From Numidum massiliense (lineage in GTDB: Bacteria; Bacillota; Bacilli; Thermoactinomycetales; Novibacillaceae): 64,000 nt of DNA. The notes under the pieces were generated by a model. That model ran no database searches. It was not told the origin of the DNA and saw only the letters and a program-made list of their open reading frames with translations. A program made the translations under genes and the position numbers. The stretch is from positions 1,977,758 through 2,041,757 of the forward strand of contig NZ_CTDZ01000009.1 of assembly GCF_001375555.1 (NCBI RefSeq), given 5' to 3'. Position 1 is the first letter of the stretch. Each line of letters opens with the position of its first letter. Positions 1 to 9,350 of this stretch are shown one piece after another.

Positions 1-92
1 ACAATCGGTAGAACACAAACGAGTCCCAACGCGATCAAAAACATATAGTTAACGATTAAAAAAACTTTGCGCGGCCAAGACAAGCTACGCAT
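1..92 (-). CDS. ABC transporter permease, N-terminal fragment (runs off the window)
   Basis: Only the first 30 codons are present. The reading starts MRSLSWPRKVFLIVNYMF and continues into a hydrophobic stretch ending at the window edge, as in the N-terminus of the second (LplC/YtcP-like) permease of oligosaccharide ABC importers. I chose the ATG at 92 rather than the in-frame ATG at 98 because the GGGGAG ribosome binding site lies six bases before 92 and touches 98. It follows the LplB-like permease by 21 bp, so both are probably in one leftward operon. The family call is inferred mainly from context. Confidence 0.6.
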   Translation of the reverse strand, partial: MRSLSWPRKVFLIVNYMFLIALGLVCVLPI

Positions 93-113
93 CGTCATCT
101 CCCCTCAATCGTA

Positions 114-1016
114 TTAAAAGATGCGATAATTGGCAAAACGGTGTGCGAACCAGTAAGATGTAGAGATAAGCACTAACGAAATAGCCGATTTGAAGAGACC
201 GATTGCCGTTGAAATGCTGTACTGCGCATTGACGATGCCGACGCGGTACACGAGCGTATCGATAATATCGCCTGTTTCATATGTGACGGGGCTGTACAAG
301 TTAAAAATTTGGTCAAAACCTGCGTTCAACACGTTACCTAAACTGAGCGTCGCCAACAGCATAATGATCGGAAACATGCCGGGCAACGTAATGTGTACCG
401 TTTGCTTCCAACGGGAGGCACCGTCGACGACCGCCGCTTCGTACAACGACGGATTGATCGACGTAATGGCCGCGAGGTAAATAATCGTATTAAAGCCGAA
501 TTCCTTCCATATGTCACTAACGATTATCGTGAACGGAAACCACTGGTTATCCCCCAAAAAGAAAATCGGTTCCACCCCGAACAGGCCGAGTAGCTGGTTG
601 ACTATCCCGTTGGAAGGGGAGAGGATCCCTTTGAGAATGCCAGCTAAAATGACCCAAGATAAAAAATGGGGTAAATAAATGAGTGTCTGTACACCTCGTT
701 TGAGGAAAGAAATCCTCACTTCGTTCAATAGTAAAGCAATGACGATCGGCACGGCTAAGTTGCCGACGATTTTAAGCGTGGCAATGACGAGTGTATTTCG
801 TAGTACGAGCGGAAACTCCGGCATCATAAACACGTATTTAAAATTGTCCAGCCCCACCCACGGCGAACCGAAAAACCCTTGAAAGCCGGAGAACTTCTTG
901 AAGGCGATCATAATGCCGAACATCGGGTAGTAGCTGTAAATGAGCACGAGAACGACTGCAGGAAGAAGCATTAAATGGAACATATAGTACCGCTTGAAAT
1001 GGTTCATAAGTCGCAC
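114..1016 (-). CDS. ABC transporter permease, LplB/YtcP family
   Basis: Inner-membrane permease of about 300 residues, the usual length for this class, with about six hydrophobic segments. It carries the cytoplasmic EAA loop that docks the ATPase (YEAAVVDGASRWKQ, about residue 193). Such permeases import oligosaccharides or modified sugars together with a binding lipoprotein and a second permease. The start is GTG, seven bases after GGAGGTG. The binding lipoprotein lies just upstream and the second permease just downstream, giving order binding protein, LplB-like, LplC-like. No ATPase gene is seen; a shared MsmX-like ATPase elsewhere is expected for such clusters. The substrate is not known. 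Confidence 0.9.
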   Translation of the reverse strand: MRLMNHFKRYYMFHLMLLPAVVLVLIYSYYPMFGIMIAFKKFSGFQGFFGSPWVGLDNFKYVFMMPEFPLVLRNTLVIATLKIVGNLAVPIVIALLLNEVRISFLKRGVQTLIYLPHFLSWVILAGILKGILSPSNGIVNQLLGLFGVEPIFFLGDNQWFPFTIIVSDIWKEFGFNTIIYLAAITSINPSLYEAAVVDGASRWKQTVHITLPGMFPIIMLLATLSLGNVLNAGFDQIFNLYSPVTYETGDIIDTLVYRVGIVNAQYSISTAIGLFKSAISLVLISTSYWFAHRFANYRIF

Positions 1017-1119
1017 ACCATCTCACCTCCCTTCGTCGCTACCTTTCCGTAAGACGCCGATCTCCCCAGTTCGGGTCGTATAGAGCGGGTGGATCAACAT
1101 AACCGTTCGACGGGCGGGA

Positions 1120-2793
1120 TTATTTCTGTTCCGCTAACCAATCGTTCACTTCTTTCGTCATTTGTTCCCCGCCGAGTTTTTTCCAATCGGCCACGAACGT
1201 GTCGAAGTGGTCGAGCGGCGCTTCGCCCATAATAATTTTCGTGTACACTTCTTCCGACATTTGATCCAACGACGCCTTTTTTTCCACCATCGTCTGCGAG
1301 GGCACCCCGTAAAATTCAGAGACAATCTTGTCGTCCATGTTATCTTTTTTAATGATGTCAAAGGCGTCAAACTGGCGCGCTGTCCCCCACCCTTTCACTA
1401 AATCGCCGTCGTTGTACGCCTTAATGTTGTCGTAACCAGCTTTTTGTTCACTGTTCAACTGCGACGTATCGCCGGAAGCGAGGGCTGCGCGCACGGCATC
1501 GAGGTTGTCGGGGATGTCTTTCGTCGTGGGCCAAGATTGCACGAGCGGATATTTGAAATACTCGACTCCGTCTGGGCTCGTTCCGTATTTGCTAGAATCA
1601 GCCGTCTCACCCCACAGCTTTTCCTGAAAGACATTTAACAGTTTCACGACGACCTCTGGGTGTGCGTATCCTTTTTTTACGACGATAAAATTGTCCACAT
1701 CCTGCCGTACCGCCTGTACCGCAGGCTTCTTTCCATCCACCGCCACGGCAGAAAACGGTTTCATATGATCTAACGCCTTATTTTTCGAAACGTCCATCGG
1801 ATAGTAGGACGCCCAGTTAGCACCGTAAAACATCCCCACTTTATCGTTAACGATATCCTCCCCGAGCTTATCCCAGCCCTTCACTGCCCACTCGCGGTCA
1901 ATTAAACCGGCTTGGTACATCTCCCGCAATTTGGCTAGCGCTTCCTTTACTTCCGGCTGAATGCTTCCGTAAACAATTTTCCCCGCAGCGTCTTTCACCC
2001 ACATTCCAGGATACGCGTTGAATCCGGCAAACCAGCCACCCAAATCGCCAATTCCGCCGTTCGTTATTTGTGGCCCTTGGCTAATGCCGAGGCCAAACGT
2101 ATCTTTTTTACCGCTACCGTTAGGATCTTTTTGCACGAACGCTTCGGCAATTTTCACGACATCGTCGATCGACTTCGGCGCGTCGAGTCCAACTTCTTTT
2201 AACCAATCGGTGCGAATCCAGAGCACATCGTTTTGCACGATCGAGCCGCTTAACGTTGGAATCGCTAACAATTTTCCGTCAAAAGTAGCCGCGCGCAACC
2301 CGCGCCCTTCGTCTTGATTCATCAACTCTTTCGTAAACGGAGCCGCGTACTGATCAAACACATCGCTTAAATCTTCCAGTTGATCTGCTTCCGCCAGTTG
2401 CTTTAACTGGGCACCGTTTACTTGTAAGACGTCGGGCAACTCATCTCCTGAAGCGATAATGACATTTAATTTTTTCGTGTACTCATCTGGCTTAGCCGTC
2501 GTCCAGTCGTAAACGACTTTGACGCCGAGTGTTTTCTCAAACTCACGCGTCCACACATTACTGTCGAGATCGTCTCCCGAATCGTAACGCCAACTCGTCT
2601 CTAACGCCCGCGCCGCGTGCACTTTGAGCATTGGCTCATACTTGCCAAACGGGTCTCCCGCCTTTGCGCGAGGCGCCACCTTCTCCACCTGTGACGGATC
2701 GGTCGTCCCTGTGCCACTGCAAGCCGTCAACACGAGTAACAACACCGCAAAAACAGTGACGCCAACATTCGCCGTCCACTGCTTCCAACCCAC
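1120..2793 (-). CDS. extracellular solute-binding lipoprotein (LplA-like, carbohydrate uptake)
   Basis: Secreted lipoprotein of about 557 residues. It has a hydrophobic signal segment ending in the lipobox LTAC, so the Cys should be lipidated and the protein anchored on the outer membrane face. The body is a type-1 extracellular binding fold (for example WIRTDWLKEVGLDAP and PYGTSPDGVEYF-like segments), and its length is typical of the LplA/YtcQ group, which is longer than the usual 420 residues. I place the start at the GTG at 2793, nine bases after AGGAGG; an in-frame TTG at 2811 precedes that site and is less likely. It heads the leftward operon with the two permeases. Confidence 0.88.
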   Translation of the reverse strand: MGWKQWTANVGVTVFAVLLLVLTACSGTGTTDPSQVEKVAPRAKAGDPFGKYEPMLKVHAARALETSWRYDSGDDLDSNVWTREFEKTLGVKVVYDWTTAKPDEYTKKLNVIIASGDELPDVLQVNGAQLKQLAEADQLEDLSDVFDQYAAPFTKELMNQDEGRGLRAATFDGKLLAIPTLSGSIVQNDVLWIRTDWLKEVGLDAPKSIDDVVKIAEAFVQKDPNGSGKKDTFGLGISQGPQITNGGIGDLGGWFAGFNAYPGMWVKDAAGKIVYGSIQPEVKEALAKLREMYQAGLIDREWAVKGWDKLGEDIVNDKVGMFYGANWASYYPMDVSKNKALDHMKPFSAVAVDGKKPAVQAVRQDVDNFIVVKKGYAHPEVVVKLLNVFQEKLWGETADSSKYGTSPDGVEYFKYPLVQSWPTTKDIPDNLDAVRAALASGDTSQLNSEQKAGYDNIKAYNDGDLVKGWGTARQFDAFDIIKKDNMDDKIVSEFYGVPSQTMVEKKASLDQMSEEVYTKIIMGEAPLDHFDTFVADWKKLGGEQMTKEVNDWLAEQK

Positions 2794-2811
2794 TCCCTTC
2801 ACCCTCCTCAA

Positions 2812-3143
2812 GCGTCATTTTGACATCGTTCGCTTCTCGCTTACAATATATCATGGGTAAGTGCACGCCACTACTACCCGATTTGTACACTGACTATCTT
2901 TTTTATACTACTTTTCAATCATACGGTTCTTAACGGTCGCGACGTATCAAGCGCTACATAGTGTGCACACGCAAGAGGTAATAGCATCAACAGCATCTAA
3001 ACAACGACCACCACAATCCGACAGCACGCGAACAAAATCTAGCCAGCAATGCAACTCTCGCTGCATAAGACGATGCGCATGCATAGAACGAACGACAGAC
3101 ATGCGTCGCATAAAGAAATAGAAACTAACCTTAAAGCTAACCT
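2812..3143. other. intergenic, no gene seen
   Basis: This stretch separates the LplA-like operon from the acetyltransferase gene. On the minus strand it contains an AT-rich segment with TTGAAA and TATAAA-like hexamers near 2900, which could be the promoter of the binding-protein operon, but spacing and sequence are not convincing. No open frame with a ribosome binding site was found. Confidence 0.5.
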
Positions 3144-3180
3144 AAAAAAAGAGCTCTCTTTCGCGACCAGCTCTTTTTTT
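3144..3180 (-). terminator. Rho-independent terminator after the acetyltransferase gene
   Basis: Inverted repeat AAAAAGAGCT / AGCTCTTTTT with a 13-base loop and flanking A and T runs, starting 2 bp after the acetyltransferase stop. It can work in both directions but sits correctly for the leftward gene. Confidence 0.85.
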
Positions 3181-3181
3181 G

Positions 3182-3709
3182 TTACAATTTCTTCACCATA
3201 TGTATATCTTTCGATTCTAACGCAAACAATTCTGGATCCACATCCTCCGTGACTTCACTGCCCAAACTCCCGTAAAAGTTGACGGCCGATTCCGTTTCCG
3301 TCGAGGAAATGTATACATACTTGGCGCCCCGTCTAGCCGCTTCCTTACATAACGCCTCCATTATTTTCCTACCAATCCCTCGCCGGCGATACGCTCTAGA
3401 GACATACATGAGATCAACTTGTAGTTGATCGTTATTTTTTCCTCTAAATTTGTGCGCGAGCACACCAAACCCGACCAAGCGCTCGTGATCAAAAGCGCCG
3501 ATCGCTTTGCCTCCGTTTTCAATTTCACGCTTGCAGCGGTTGATGAGAGACATTAATTCCGCTTCTTCCCAAGTCGGACACTCGTGCCCCGCCTTAATCT
3601 CTTGCATTTCCCCTTCACGCATTTCATAAATGCGTTCAATCCATTCGGACCGATCGATGTCTCTTATTTTGTCGGCTTCCTTAAGTTCTAACTCTCGGAA
3701 TGTAATCAT
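3182..3709 (-). CDS. GNAT-family N-acetyltransferase
   Basis: Protein of 175 residues with the GNAT fold. The acetyl-CoA binding motif A is seen as YRRRGIGRKIMEALCKEA (about residues 106-123), after the beta strand VDLMYVSRAYRR, and the C-terminal part holds a VNFYGSLGSEV segment typical of the family. The substrate cannot be predicted. The ATG is eight bases after AGGGGG. It is transcribed alone, with its own terminator downstream, and does not appear functionally linked to the sugar transporters on both sides. Confidence 0.88.
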   Translation of the reverse strand: MITFRELELKEADKIRDIDRSEWIERIYEMREGEMQEIKAGHECPTWEEAELMSLINRCKREIENGGKAIGAFDHERLVGFGVLAHKFRGKNNDQLQVDLMYVSRAYRRRGIGRKIMEALCKEAARRGAKYVYISSTETESAVNFYGSLGSEVTEDVDPELFALESKDIHMVKKL

Positions 3710-4008
3710 CTATATGGCCCCCTATTCTATAATCGTTTATGCCGCCATCTGCATAGTCGTCCGGGGTGCAACACGCCCCAGCGCCTGTCCCGTACCTTGC
3801 GGTTTCTCTATACAGACGATGCGCGTCTCTGAAAATCGAACATACAATTGATAGTTTTCTTTTTACGTCGCTTCGATCACTTTTTATTGTACGTCGCCGA
3901 ATAGGCGGATGTAAAGATCTCGATGGACATCGCCCGTCACCACTTCGATGAGAGGAGATTCCCTCCTCCTATCTGGGGACAAACACTTCTTTTTTTCATT
4001 GAGCCCAC
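3710..4008. other. intergenic, no gene seen
   Basis: About 300 bp between the acetyltransferase start and the end of the upstream binding-protein gene. It contains a short purine-rich inverted repeat near 3950-3980 (GAGGAG versus CTCCTC) without a T run. No gene or clear promoter recognised. Confidence 0.4.
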
Positions 4009-5394
4009 TTACTTTTGATTTTTCGACCACTCAACAGCTTCTTGTTGCATCTTACTTAACAACTTTTTTATGTCTGGTGCTTTACCGCTGGCAGCATCGC
4101 TTATAAACCCGTTAATTTGCGGAACCATCTTACTGTTGTAAAACGGGTTCGCCTCGTCCATTAACGTCGGATTAGCGTGCTCGGCAATTTCCATTGCCTT
4201 CTTGGTGTACACATCCTTTGAATCAGTAAAGTCCGCCTCTTTTAACGTCGGAGTCATGAGGAAATTTTCATAGTTATGCCTTTGTGTCTCATACCCCGCT
4301 AAAAACTTCATAACTTCCCAAGCAGAATCGACATCTTTCACGTCTTTTGCCATAATGACTGGATCCATCGCAACCCAACCTTCTCCGTTAGGGCCTAAGT
4401 TAAGTACAGGCACGAATCGCTCGATTAGCTCTGTATTGCCGGAACTGCGATATTCAGTAAAGGCAGAACCGCCACCGTTGTCTAAGGCAATCGCCACGTC
4501 ATTATTTTCAAGGCCAAAGTTTTCTATCCCCTGTCCGTTAACGAAAGCTTTTGGCGCGTATTTGGCGGCTTCCTCCAACCATGCTAGTACTTTCTTCATC
4601 TCGGGTGTGTCGATTTTCCATTCAATATTTTTTAGGTCATCGAGTGACCCAATCCCGCCATCCACCTTGTAAGCATACGATAGGGCAACAAACGTCGATT
4701 GATTAATATTGTTGCCGCTAAACCAGAGACCGTAGTTCTTTTTACCGGTCTTCGGATTTTTACCAGTCATTCGTTTCGCCTTTTCTAGTACTTCTTCCGG
4801 AGTCGGATGATCGGACAAATATTCGACTCCCCAATCGTCAAAAATCTTTTTATCGTACACGATCGCACGTTTTCCGAGGACAGTCGGGAGACCAAACTGT
4901 TTCGTCCCATCAAGTGACCGCGTGCTGTAAGAATTCTCCCACAGTCCTTTTAAATAAATATCCGGATTAAAATCTTTATCTTGCTCGATTAAATCGTCAA
5001 TATCTCGCAAAAGCCCCTGTTGATAAAACTGTGAAGCAAAAGCACCACCTGTATACAGCACGTCGACATCTTTGGACAACAATAGTGCCTTCTGTTTAGC
5101 CTGTGCATTCTCCCACGGAATTTGTGTGACCTCGAGTTTTATGTTCGGGTACATTTGATTAAACGTTTCTTTGACAAATGTATTAAATCCGATTGATTTT
5201 GCCCCTGTCAACGCGTCAATTCCGTCATCCAATTGCCAACCGGCCAAGGCTACTCTAACTGTGCCAGAGATATCAGACACTTTGTCAACTTTCTTAGAAT
5301 TACGGTTTCTATCAGCGACCGGATCAGTCGATGAACACGCTATTAACGAAACTAGTAAGACAGCGATGATCCCGACAACAGTGCACTTTTTCAT
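4009..5394 (-). CDS. sugar ABC transporter substrate-binding lipoprotein
   Basis: Lipoprotein of 461 residues with a signal segment and lipobox LIAC at residues 17-20, followed by an extracellular binding domain of the MalE/UgpB type (motifs YTGGAFASQFYQQG, FGLPTVLGKRAIVYDKK, DPVIMAKD). Length is normal for the family. The ATG follows GGGGAG by six bases. It is the third gene of a leftward operon after two permeases. This order, with the binding protein last, differs from the neighbouring Lpl-type cluster, so the two transporters are independent. Likely substrate is a mono- or oligosaccharide; I cannot say which. Confidence 0.9.
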   Translation of the reverse strand: MKKCTVVGIIAVLLVSLIACSSTDPVADRNRNSKKVDKVSDISGTVRVALAGWQLDDGIDALTGAKSIGFNTFVKETFNQMYPNIKLEVTQIPWENAQAKQKALLLSKDVDVLYTGGAFASQFYQQGLLRDIDDLIEQDKDFNPDIYLKGLWENSYSTRSLDGTKQFGLPTVLGKRAIVYDKKIFDDWGVEYLSDHPTPEEVLEKAKRMTGKNPKTGKKNYGLWFSGNNINQSTFVALSYAYKVDGGIGSLDDLKNIEWKIDTPEMKKVLAWLEEAAKYAPKAFVNGQGIENFGLENNDVAIALDNGGGSAFTEYRSSGNTELIERFVPVLNLGPNGEGWVAMDPVIMAKDVKDVDSAWEVMKFLAGYETQRHNYENFLMTPTLKEADFTDSKDVYTKKAMEIAEHANPTLMDEANPFYNSKMVPQINGFISDAASGKAPDIKKLLSKMQQEAVEWSKNQK

Positions 5395-5487
5395 TTCGCT
5401 CTCCCCATTTCGAATGATAAATTAATTACAAACATCTCCTTAAACACACGATAAATGCAAATAGACTGTTTCACCTCCTCCATGGCA

Positions 5488-6360
5488 TTAGTACTTAATA
5501 CCCGTTTGGGCAATGCTCTCGACAATGTAACGTTGCAAAAAGATATAAACAATCATTACCGGAAGCAAGCTTACAGTCGTGGCCGCCATTATGACAGAAG
5601 GTAGGTTGTTGAGTCCCTGATTGTAAGTAAACATCGCTAAACCTAATTGAATCGTATATTTGCTCGGGTCGTTTAATACGAGTAGTGGCCAGAGCAAATC
5701 GTTCCATACCGCTAAAAACTGTAAAATAATCATCGTGGCAACAATCGGTTGACACAACGGAAAATAAATGCGCCAAAAAACTGTACGTTCTCGTGCCCCG
5801 TCAATAATTGCCGCTTCGCGTAAACTCGAAGGCAGTTGGTCAATAAACTGCTTGGTAAGAAAAGTCCCGAACGCATAGTTTAAAGCGGGCAAATAAAACG
5901 CCCAGTACGTATCGAGTAATTTAAGTTTGGCAAACAGTAAATACTGCGGGATCATCGTCATTTCAAACGGGATCATCATCGTACTTAACGCCAAAATGAG
6001 TACGAACGTCGCGCCTTTAAAATGTAGTTTCGATAGGGCGTAACCGGAGAGCAACGCCGACACAATACTTACGACAATGACACCGAAAGCAATGACCGTA
6101 GAGTTTATCATGTAACGAAGCATGTCGATGTTCATAAACGCCATTTCATATGTTCGCAACGAAAATTCCTGCGGCCAAAAACGAATCGGGTACGGTATGT
6201 TCAACCGAGCGTCCCAGTCGAAACTCGTCGTGACCATCCAAATAAACGGAATAACAATAATGAGTGAACCTAGCGATAACACAGTTAACAACAATTTATT
6301 TGTGAATGATCTGGTTTTTCTTATCGAGGGCGTTCTTACATAACACTTCACATTTTCCAT
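5488..6360 (-). CDS. carbohydrate ABC transporter permease (MalG/UgpE type)
   Basis: Membrane protein of 290 residues with six hydrophobic segments and a clear EAA loop (LREAAIIDGARERTVFWRI, about residues 182-200), as in MalG-type permeases. The ATG follows AGGAGG by seven bases. It starts 16 bp after the stop of the MalF-type permease and is followed by the binding lipoprotein, so the three make one importer. No ATPase gene is present in the cluster. Confidence 0.92.
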   Translation of the reverse strand: MENVKCYVRTPSIRKTRSFTNKLLLTVLSLGSLIIVIPFIWMVTTSFDWDARLNIPYPIRFWPQEFSLRTYEMAFMNIDMLRYMINSTVIAFGVIVVSIVSALLSGYALSKLHFKGATFVLILALSTMMIPFEMTMIPQYLLFAKLKLLDTYWAFYLPALNYAFGTFLTKQFIDQLPSSLREAAIIDGARERTVFWRIYFPLCQPIVATMIILQFLAVWNDLLWPLLVLNDPSKYTIQLGLAMFTYNQGLNNLPSVIMAATTVSLLPVMIVYIFLQRYIVESIAQTGIKY

Positions 6361-6376
6361 AGCGGTGCCTCCTCGC

Positions 6377-7309
6377 TCAATCCATCTGGCGCCTTTTATT
6401 GATGATTAACATCGCGACTGTTAGAATTAAAATAATGAAGAACAGTAAATACGAAGCTGCCGTTGCAATCCCCATTTCCGAAGATAAAAATGCGTTTCGA
6501 TAAATATACAGAACCGCAGTCATTAACGTACCGGACGGGTTGCCAGCAGTACCTCCGATGAGCCACACATCGGTAAATCGCTTCATGGCGCCGATGATCC
6601 CGATAACGACCATGAATAAAAAAATCGGGCGCAAATACGGAATCGTTATGTACCACCATTTTTTTACCCCGCCTGCACCGTCAACTTCCGCCGCCTCGTA
6701 CAAATTGCGTGGCACACTTTGCAATGCAGCAAAAAATATAATCGTATTGTATCCGAGTGCTCCCCATAAGCTCATCATGACGATACTGTTTTTTGAAAAA
6801 CGCGGGTCAATGAACCAACCGATCGGTTCGATACCAATTAAACCGAGCGCATAGTTTAAAAGGCCACCTTCTTCGGGATAAAAAAGAAAAGAAAATAATA
6901 TGCTCGTCGCAACTGCTGACACGACATTCGGAAGGAAGAAAACGCTTTTAAAAAAGTTTTTGCATCTATTCCATGGCAAACTGTTAATTAAGGTAGCTAA
7001 AATAAACGACAAAGCAATCCCTAACGCAACCGAGAAAACGCCCATATACATCGTGTTATACATCGATTTCCAAAAAACTTCGTCAGCCAAAACTAGCTTG
7101 TAATTATCTAACCCGACCCACGTACCCGTAACCCCGTTCGTATTTTGAAAACTGAGCAGTAAAGCTGCAACCATAGGGTACAAAGCGAAGACAAACACTC
7201 CGATTAAGAGGGGTGTGACAAACAAATAGCCGCTCCAATCATTACGGGAAAAGAATCTTTTTTTTCGCCGTGAAACAGATGAAACTGATTGTTGCAGTTG
7301 AGGTTCCAT
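6377..7309 (-). CDS. carbohydrate ABC transporter permease (MalF/UgpA type)
   Basis: First gene of the leftward sugar importer operon. Six hydrophobic segments and the EAA loop LYEAAEVDGAGGVKKWWYI identify a MalF/UgpA-type permease. I use the ATG at 7309, eight bases after AAAGGTGG; the in-frame GTG at 7321 overlaps that site. About 310 residues, normal for the family. It pairs with the downstream MalG-type permease. Confidence 0.92.
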   Translation of the reverse strand: MEPQLQQSVSSVSRRKKRFFSRNDWSGYLFVTPLLIGVFVFALYPMVAALLLSFQNTNGVTGTWVGLDNYKLVLADEVFWKSMYNTMYMGVFSVALGIALSFILATLINSLPWNRCKNFFKSVFFLPNVVSAVATSILFSFLFYPEEGGLLNYALGLIGIEPIGWFIDPRFSKNSIVMMSLWGALGYNTIIFFAALQSVPRNLYEAAEVDGAGGVKKWWYITIPYLRPIFLFMVVIGIIGAMKRFTDVWLIGGTAGNPSGTLMTAVLYIYRNAFLSSEMGIATAASYLLFFIILILTVAMLIINKRRQMD

Positions 7310-7657
7310 TGACAGAGCCACCTTTCTTTTCTCTCTTTAACATCTCATACCATTGTACCAACGACATAAAATGCGCTTAAGCTAAGACTGAAGCGAGTTG
7401 CAACAAGCTAGTACGCCCGATCCCTCCATATGTATGCCCTTTCAAAGGGTGATAAAGTTTGCTATAAATTGAAAGCATGCTGTTGGGTAAAGATTATCAC
7501 AAACTACTATCCAATGTAAAGGGTTTTTTTTTCGTTGTTTATGGATTAGGTGAAGAGCTCGTTCAAAGTGATGTGAAAAAGGACGATCAGTGACCGTGTT
7601 TTACTACTAACCTCAATGGGTTTGATCAATCGGTTCCGGTCTTCTTTTGCGAAATAA
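7310..7657. other. intergenic with probable promoter region of the sugar importer
   Basis: No gene seen. A 7-bp inverted repeat GTGATAA/TTATCAC lies at about 7450-7501 around an AT-rich core. It could be an operator or promoter region for the leftward importer, but I could not identify a confident -35/-10 pair. Confidence 0.35.
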
Positions 7658-7686
7658 CAAAAAGGACAGTGCGATGACTGTCCTTT
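7658..7686 (-). terminator. Rho-independent terminator after the serine hydrolase gene
   Basis: Perfect inverted repeat AAAGGACAGT / ACTGTCCTTT with a six-base loop, followed on the minus strand by TTGTTATTT, about 60 bp after the serine hydrolase stop. Confidence 0.85.
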
Positions 7687-7749
7687 AGTACCATTCGTTT
7701 TTTCGCGCGAGGCCCCTCTCCATGTCGCGGGACTACGAGGATACACGTC

Positions 7750-8778
7750 TCATTTGTGGGGAAATAAGCATGCCTCTACCGTTTGGCTCACCTTGTAAGC
7801 ACCGATGCTTTTATTTGATGCGACAACTGACTTCGTACCTGACGCTGGATAAAACGACGAATGAAAACTGACCCCCGGGTCATACCCCATCACGTGGTAC
7901 TTAAAGATGTCATCATCTTTTTTTCTGATCCAAACCCCATACCCGTAATACTCGTTACCTTCCTCGTGAATGTGCGGCGTTAACAGAACATCGGTGAGTT
8001 CTTCACTGAGCAACTTACGGTCGACTAGCGCCTCCCATAACTTCACCATCTCCGGAGCCGTGACGAATGCGCCGCCATCTGCCCCGCCTTTGACTGGTAT
8101 CGCGTAACTATTCGTTCGCCATGTCCCATCTTTTTCATCGATGTAGCCAAGTGCCGTGTTACCCGGCAGCCGATCTAACGAGAAATACCCGGATTGTGCC
8201 ATTCCGCTCGGTTCAAACACATTTTTATCAATATAATCAGAAAACGATAGACCTGTATGCTCCTCGATAATTAATCCCAAAATGATATATCCCGCATTAT
8301 TGTAGTGGAACCTTTCCCCCGGTTTAAACATCATCGGTGCGTTGGCAAACAGCGGCAGAAAGTCTTGCAACTTGCGGATCGCGTACATCGGCCGTTCTTT
8401 CCATAAGTCTTCATAATCATCCATGACATCTTCGTCAAAATAGTCCGGGATACCCGAGCTATGCGTTAATAAGTGATGAATCGTCACATCACCCGCGAAG
8501 GTCGGAAATTCAATATGTAAACAATCGCTTAATTGGCTTTGAAAGGAAATGATCCCTCGCTCAACTAACTGACAGATCCCGATCGCCGTAAATAACTTAC
8601 AACCGGAAGCGATACCAAATCGAGTCGTTATATTGTTCGAAATACGCTCTGCACGATTCGCATAGCCAAACGTCACTTTCGCGATTGATTCGTTATGATC
8701 TTTAACAAGCACTACTCCCGAGAAATTCGTATCTGTAGCAACTTTAGCAACCTCTTCGACAATATTTTGATGCAACAT
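7750..8778 (-). CDS. serine hydrolase, class C beta-lactamase-like family
   Basis: Protein of 342 residues of the beta-lactamase/D-alanyl-D-alanine carboxypeptidase superfamily. The nucleophile motif SxxK is seen as SGCK (about residues 57-60), the Tyr motif as YNN (about residue 160), and the third motif as HVMGYDPG near the C-terminus, in place of KTG. No signal peptide is visible, so it may be cytoplasmic, and it is probably an esterase or peptidase rather than a resistance enzyme. I chose the ATG at 8778, six bases after GGGGG, instead of the TTG one codon upstream. It is transcribed alone and has its own terminator. Confidence 0.85.
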   Translation of the reverse strand: MLHQNIVEEVAKVATDTNFSGVVLVKDHNESIAKVTFGYANRAERISNNITTRFGIASGCKLFTAIGICQLVERGIISFQSQLSDCLHIEFPTFAGDVTIHHLLTHSSGIPDYFDEDVMDDYEDLWKERPMYAIRKLQDFLPLFANAPMMFKPGERFHYNNAGYIILGLIIEEHTGLSFSDYIDKNVFEPSGMAQSGYFSLDRLPGNTALGYIDEKDGTWRTNSYAIPVKGGADGGAFVTAPEMVKLWEALVDRKLLSEELTDVLLTPHIHEEGNEYYGYGVWIRKKDDDIFKYHVMGYDPGVSFHSSFYPASGTKSVVASNKSIGAYKVSQTVEACLFPHK

Positions 8779-9350
8779 CAATCGCCCCCATCTTATTAGA
8801 GTGACATAACACTATGCCCCATCCCCCATTTTTAACACTTGTCACCCTTATATAAAGTTTATAAACGGATTATACCATACCATTTTATTCATTGAGTTGT
8901 TTTATTCACAGTATACAATAATCTAAAGGAAGAGAATTTAGCTGGTTATATATCGACCCAGAGCAGACGGAGACGATCTATAATGCACACGAACAACAGA
9001 TTAAACAAATGGCGCTGACGTTTTAAGTTGCTAAGGCGGAGGAGTTCCAAGCATAAGTAGTGTTACACGACCCTCCGCCTAAACGTCTCGGCTTTCATAA
9101 TGACCTTGACGATGTAATCATACGTCTTTTCCGGGGAAAATGTTTACTTCGGAAAGCAAGTAACTTTCTACGTACCGGTTCCGGCCATACTACCCTCTTC
9201 TCAAAATCACGCGGTGAGATCGAGCGAAGAAGTTCTTCCGTTGCCTTCCGATCTCCCGACTTATAAGCTGCCTGACTTATAAGCTGCTTGGCTTTGAATA
9301 AGCCGATGATCTTGCTATCGGACTCGACTCCTAAGGCAATTGAAGGGGGC
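8779..9350. other. intergenic with a short coding remnant
   Basis: About 570 bp. On the plus strand near 8933-9027 a 33-codon open stretch (ends EQQIKQMALTF then TAA) lacks a start and a ribosome binding site. It looks like the 3' end of a decayed gene that I cannot name. Beside it, at about 9034-9077, lies an inverted repeat AGGCGGAGG / CCTCCGCCT with a long loop and no T run. Nothing else was recognised. Confidence 0.3.
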
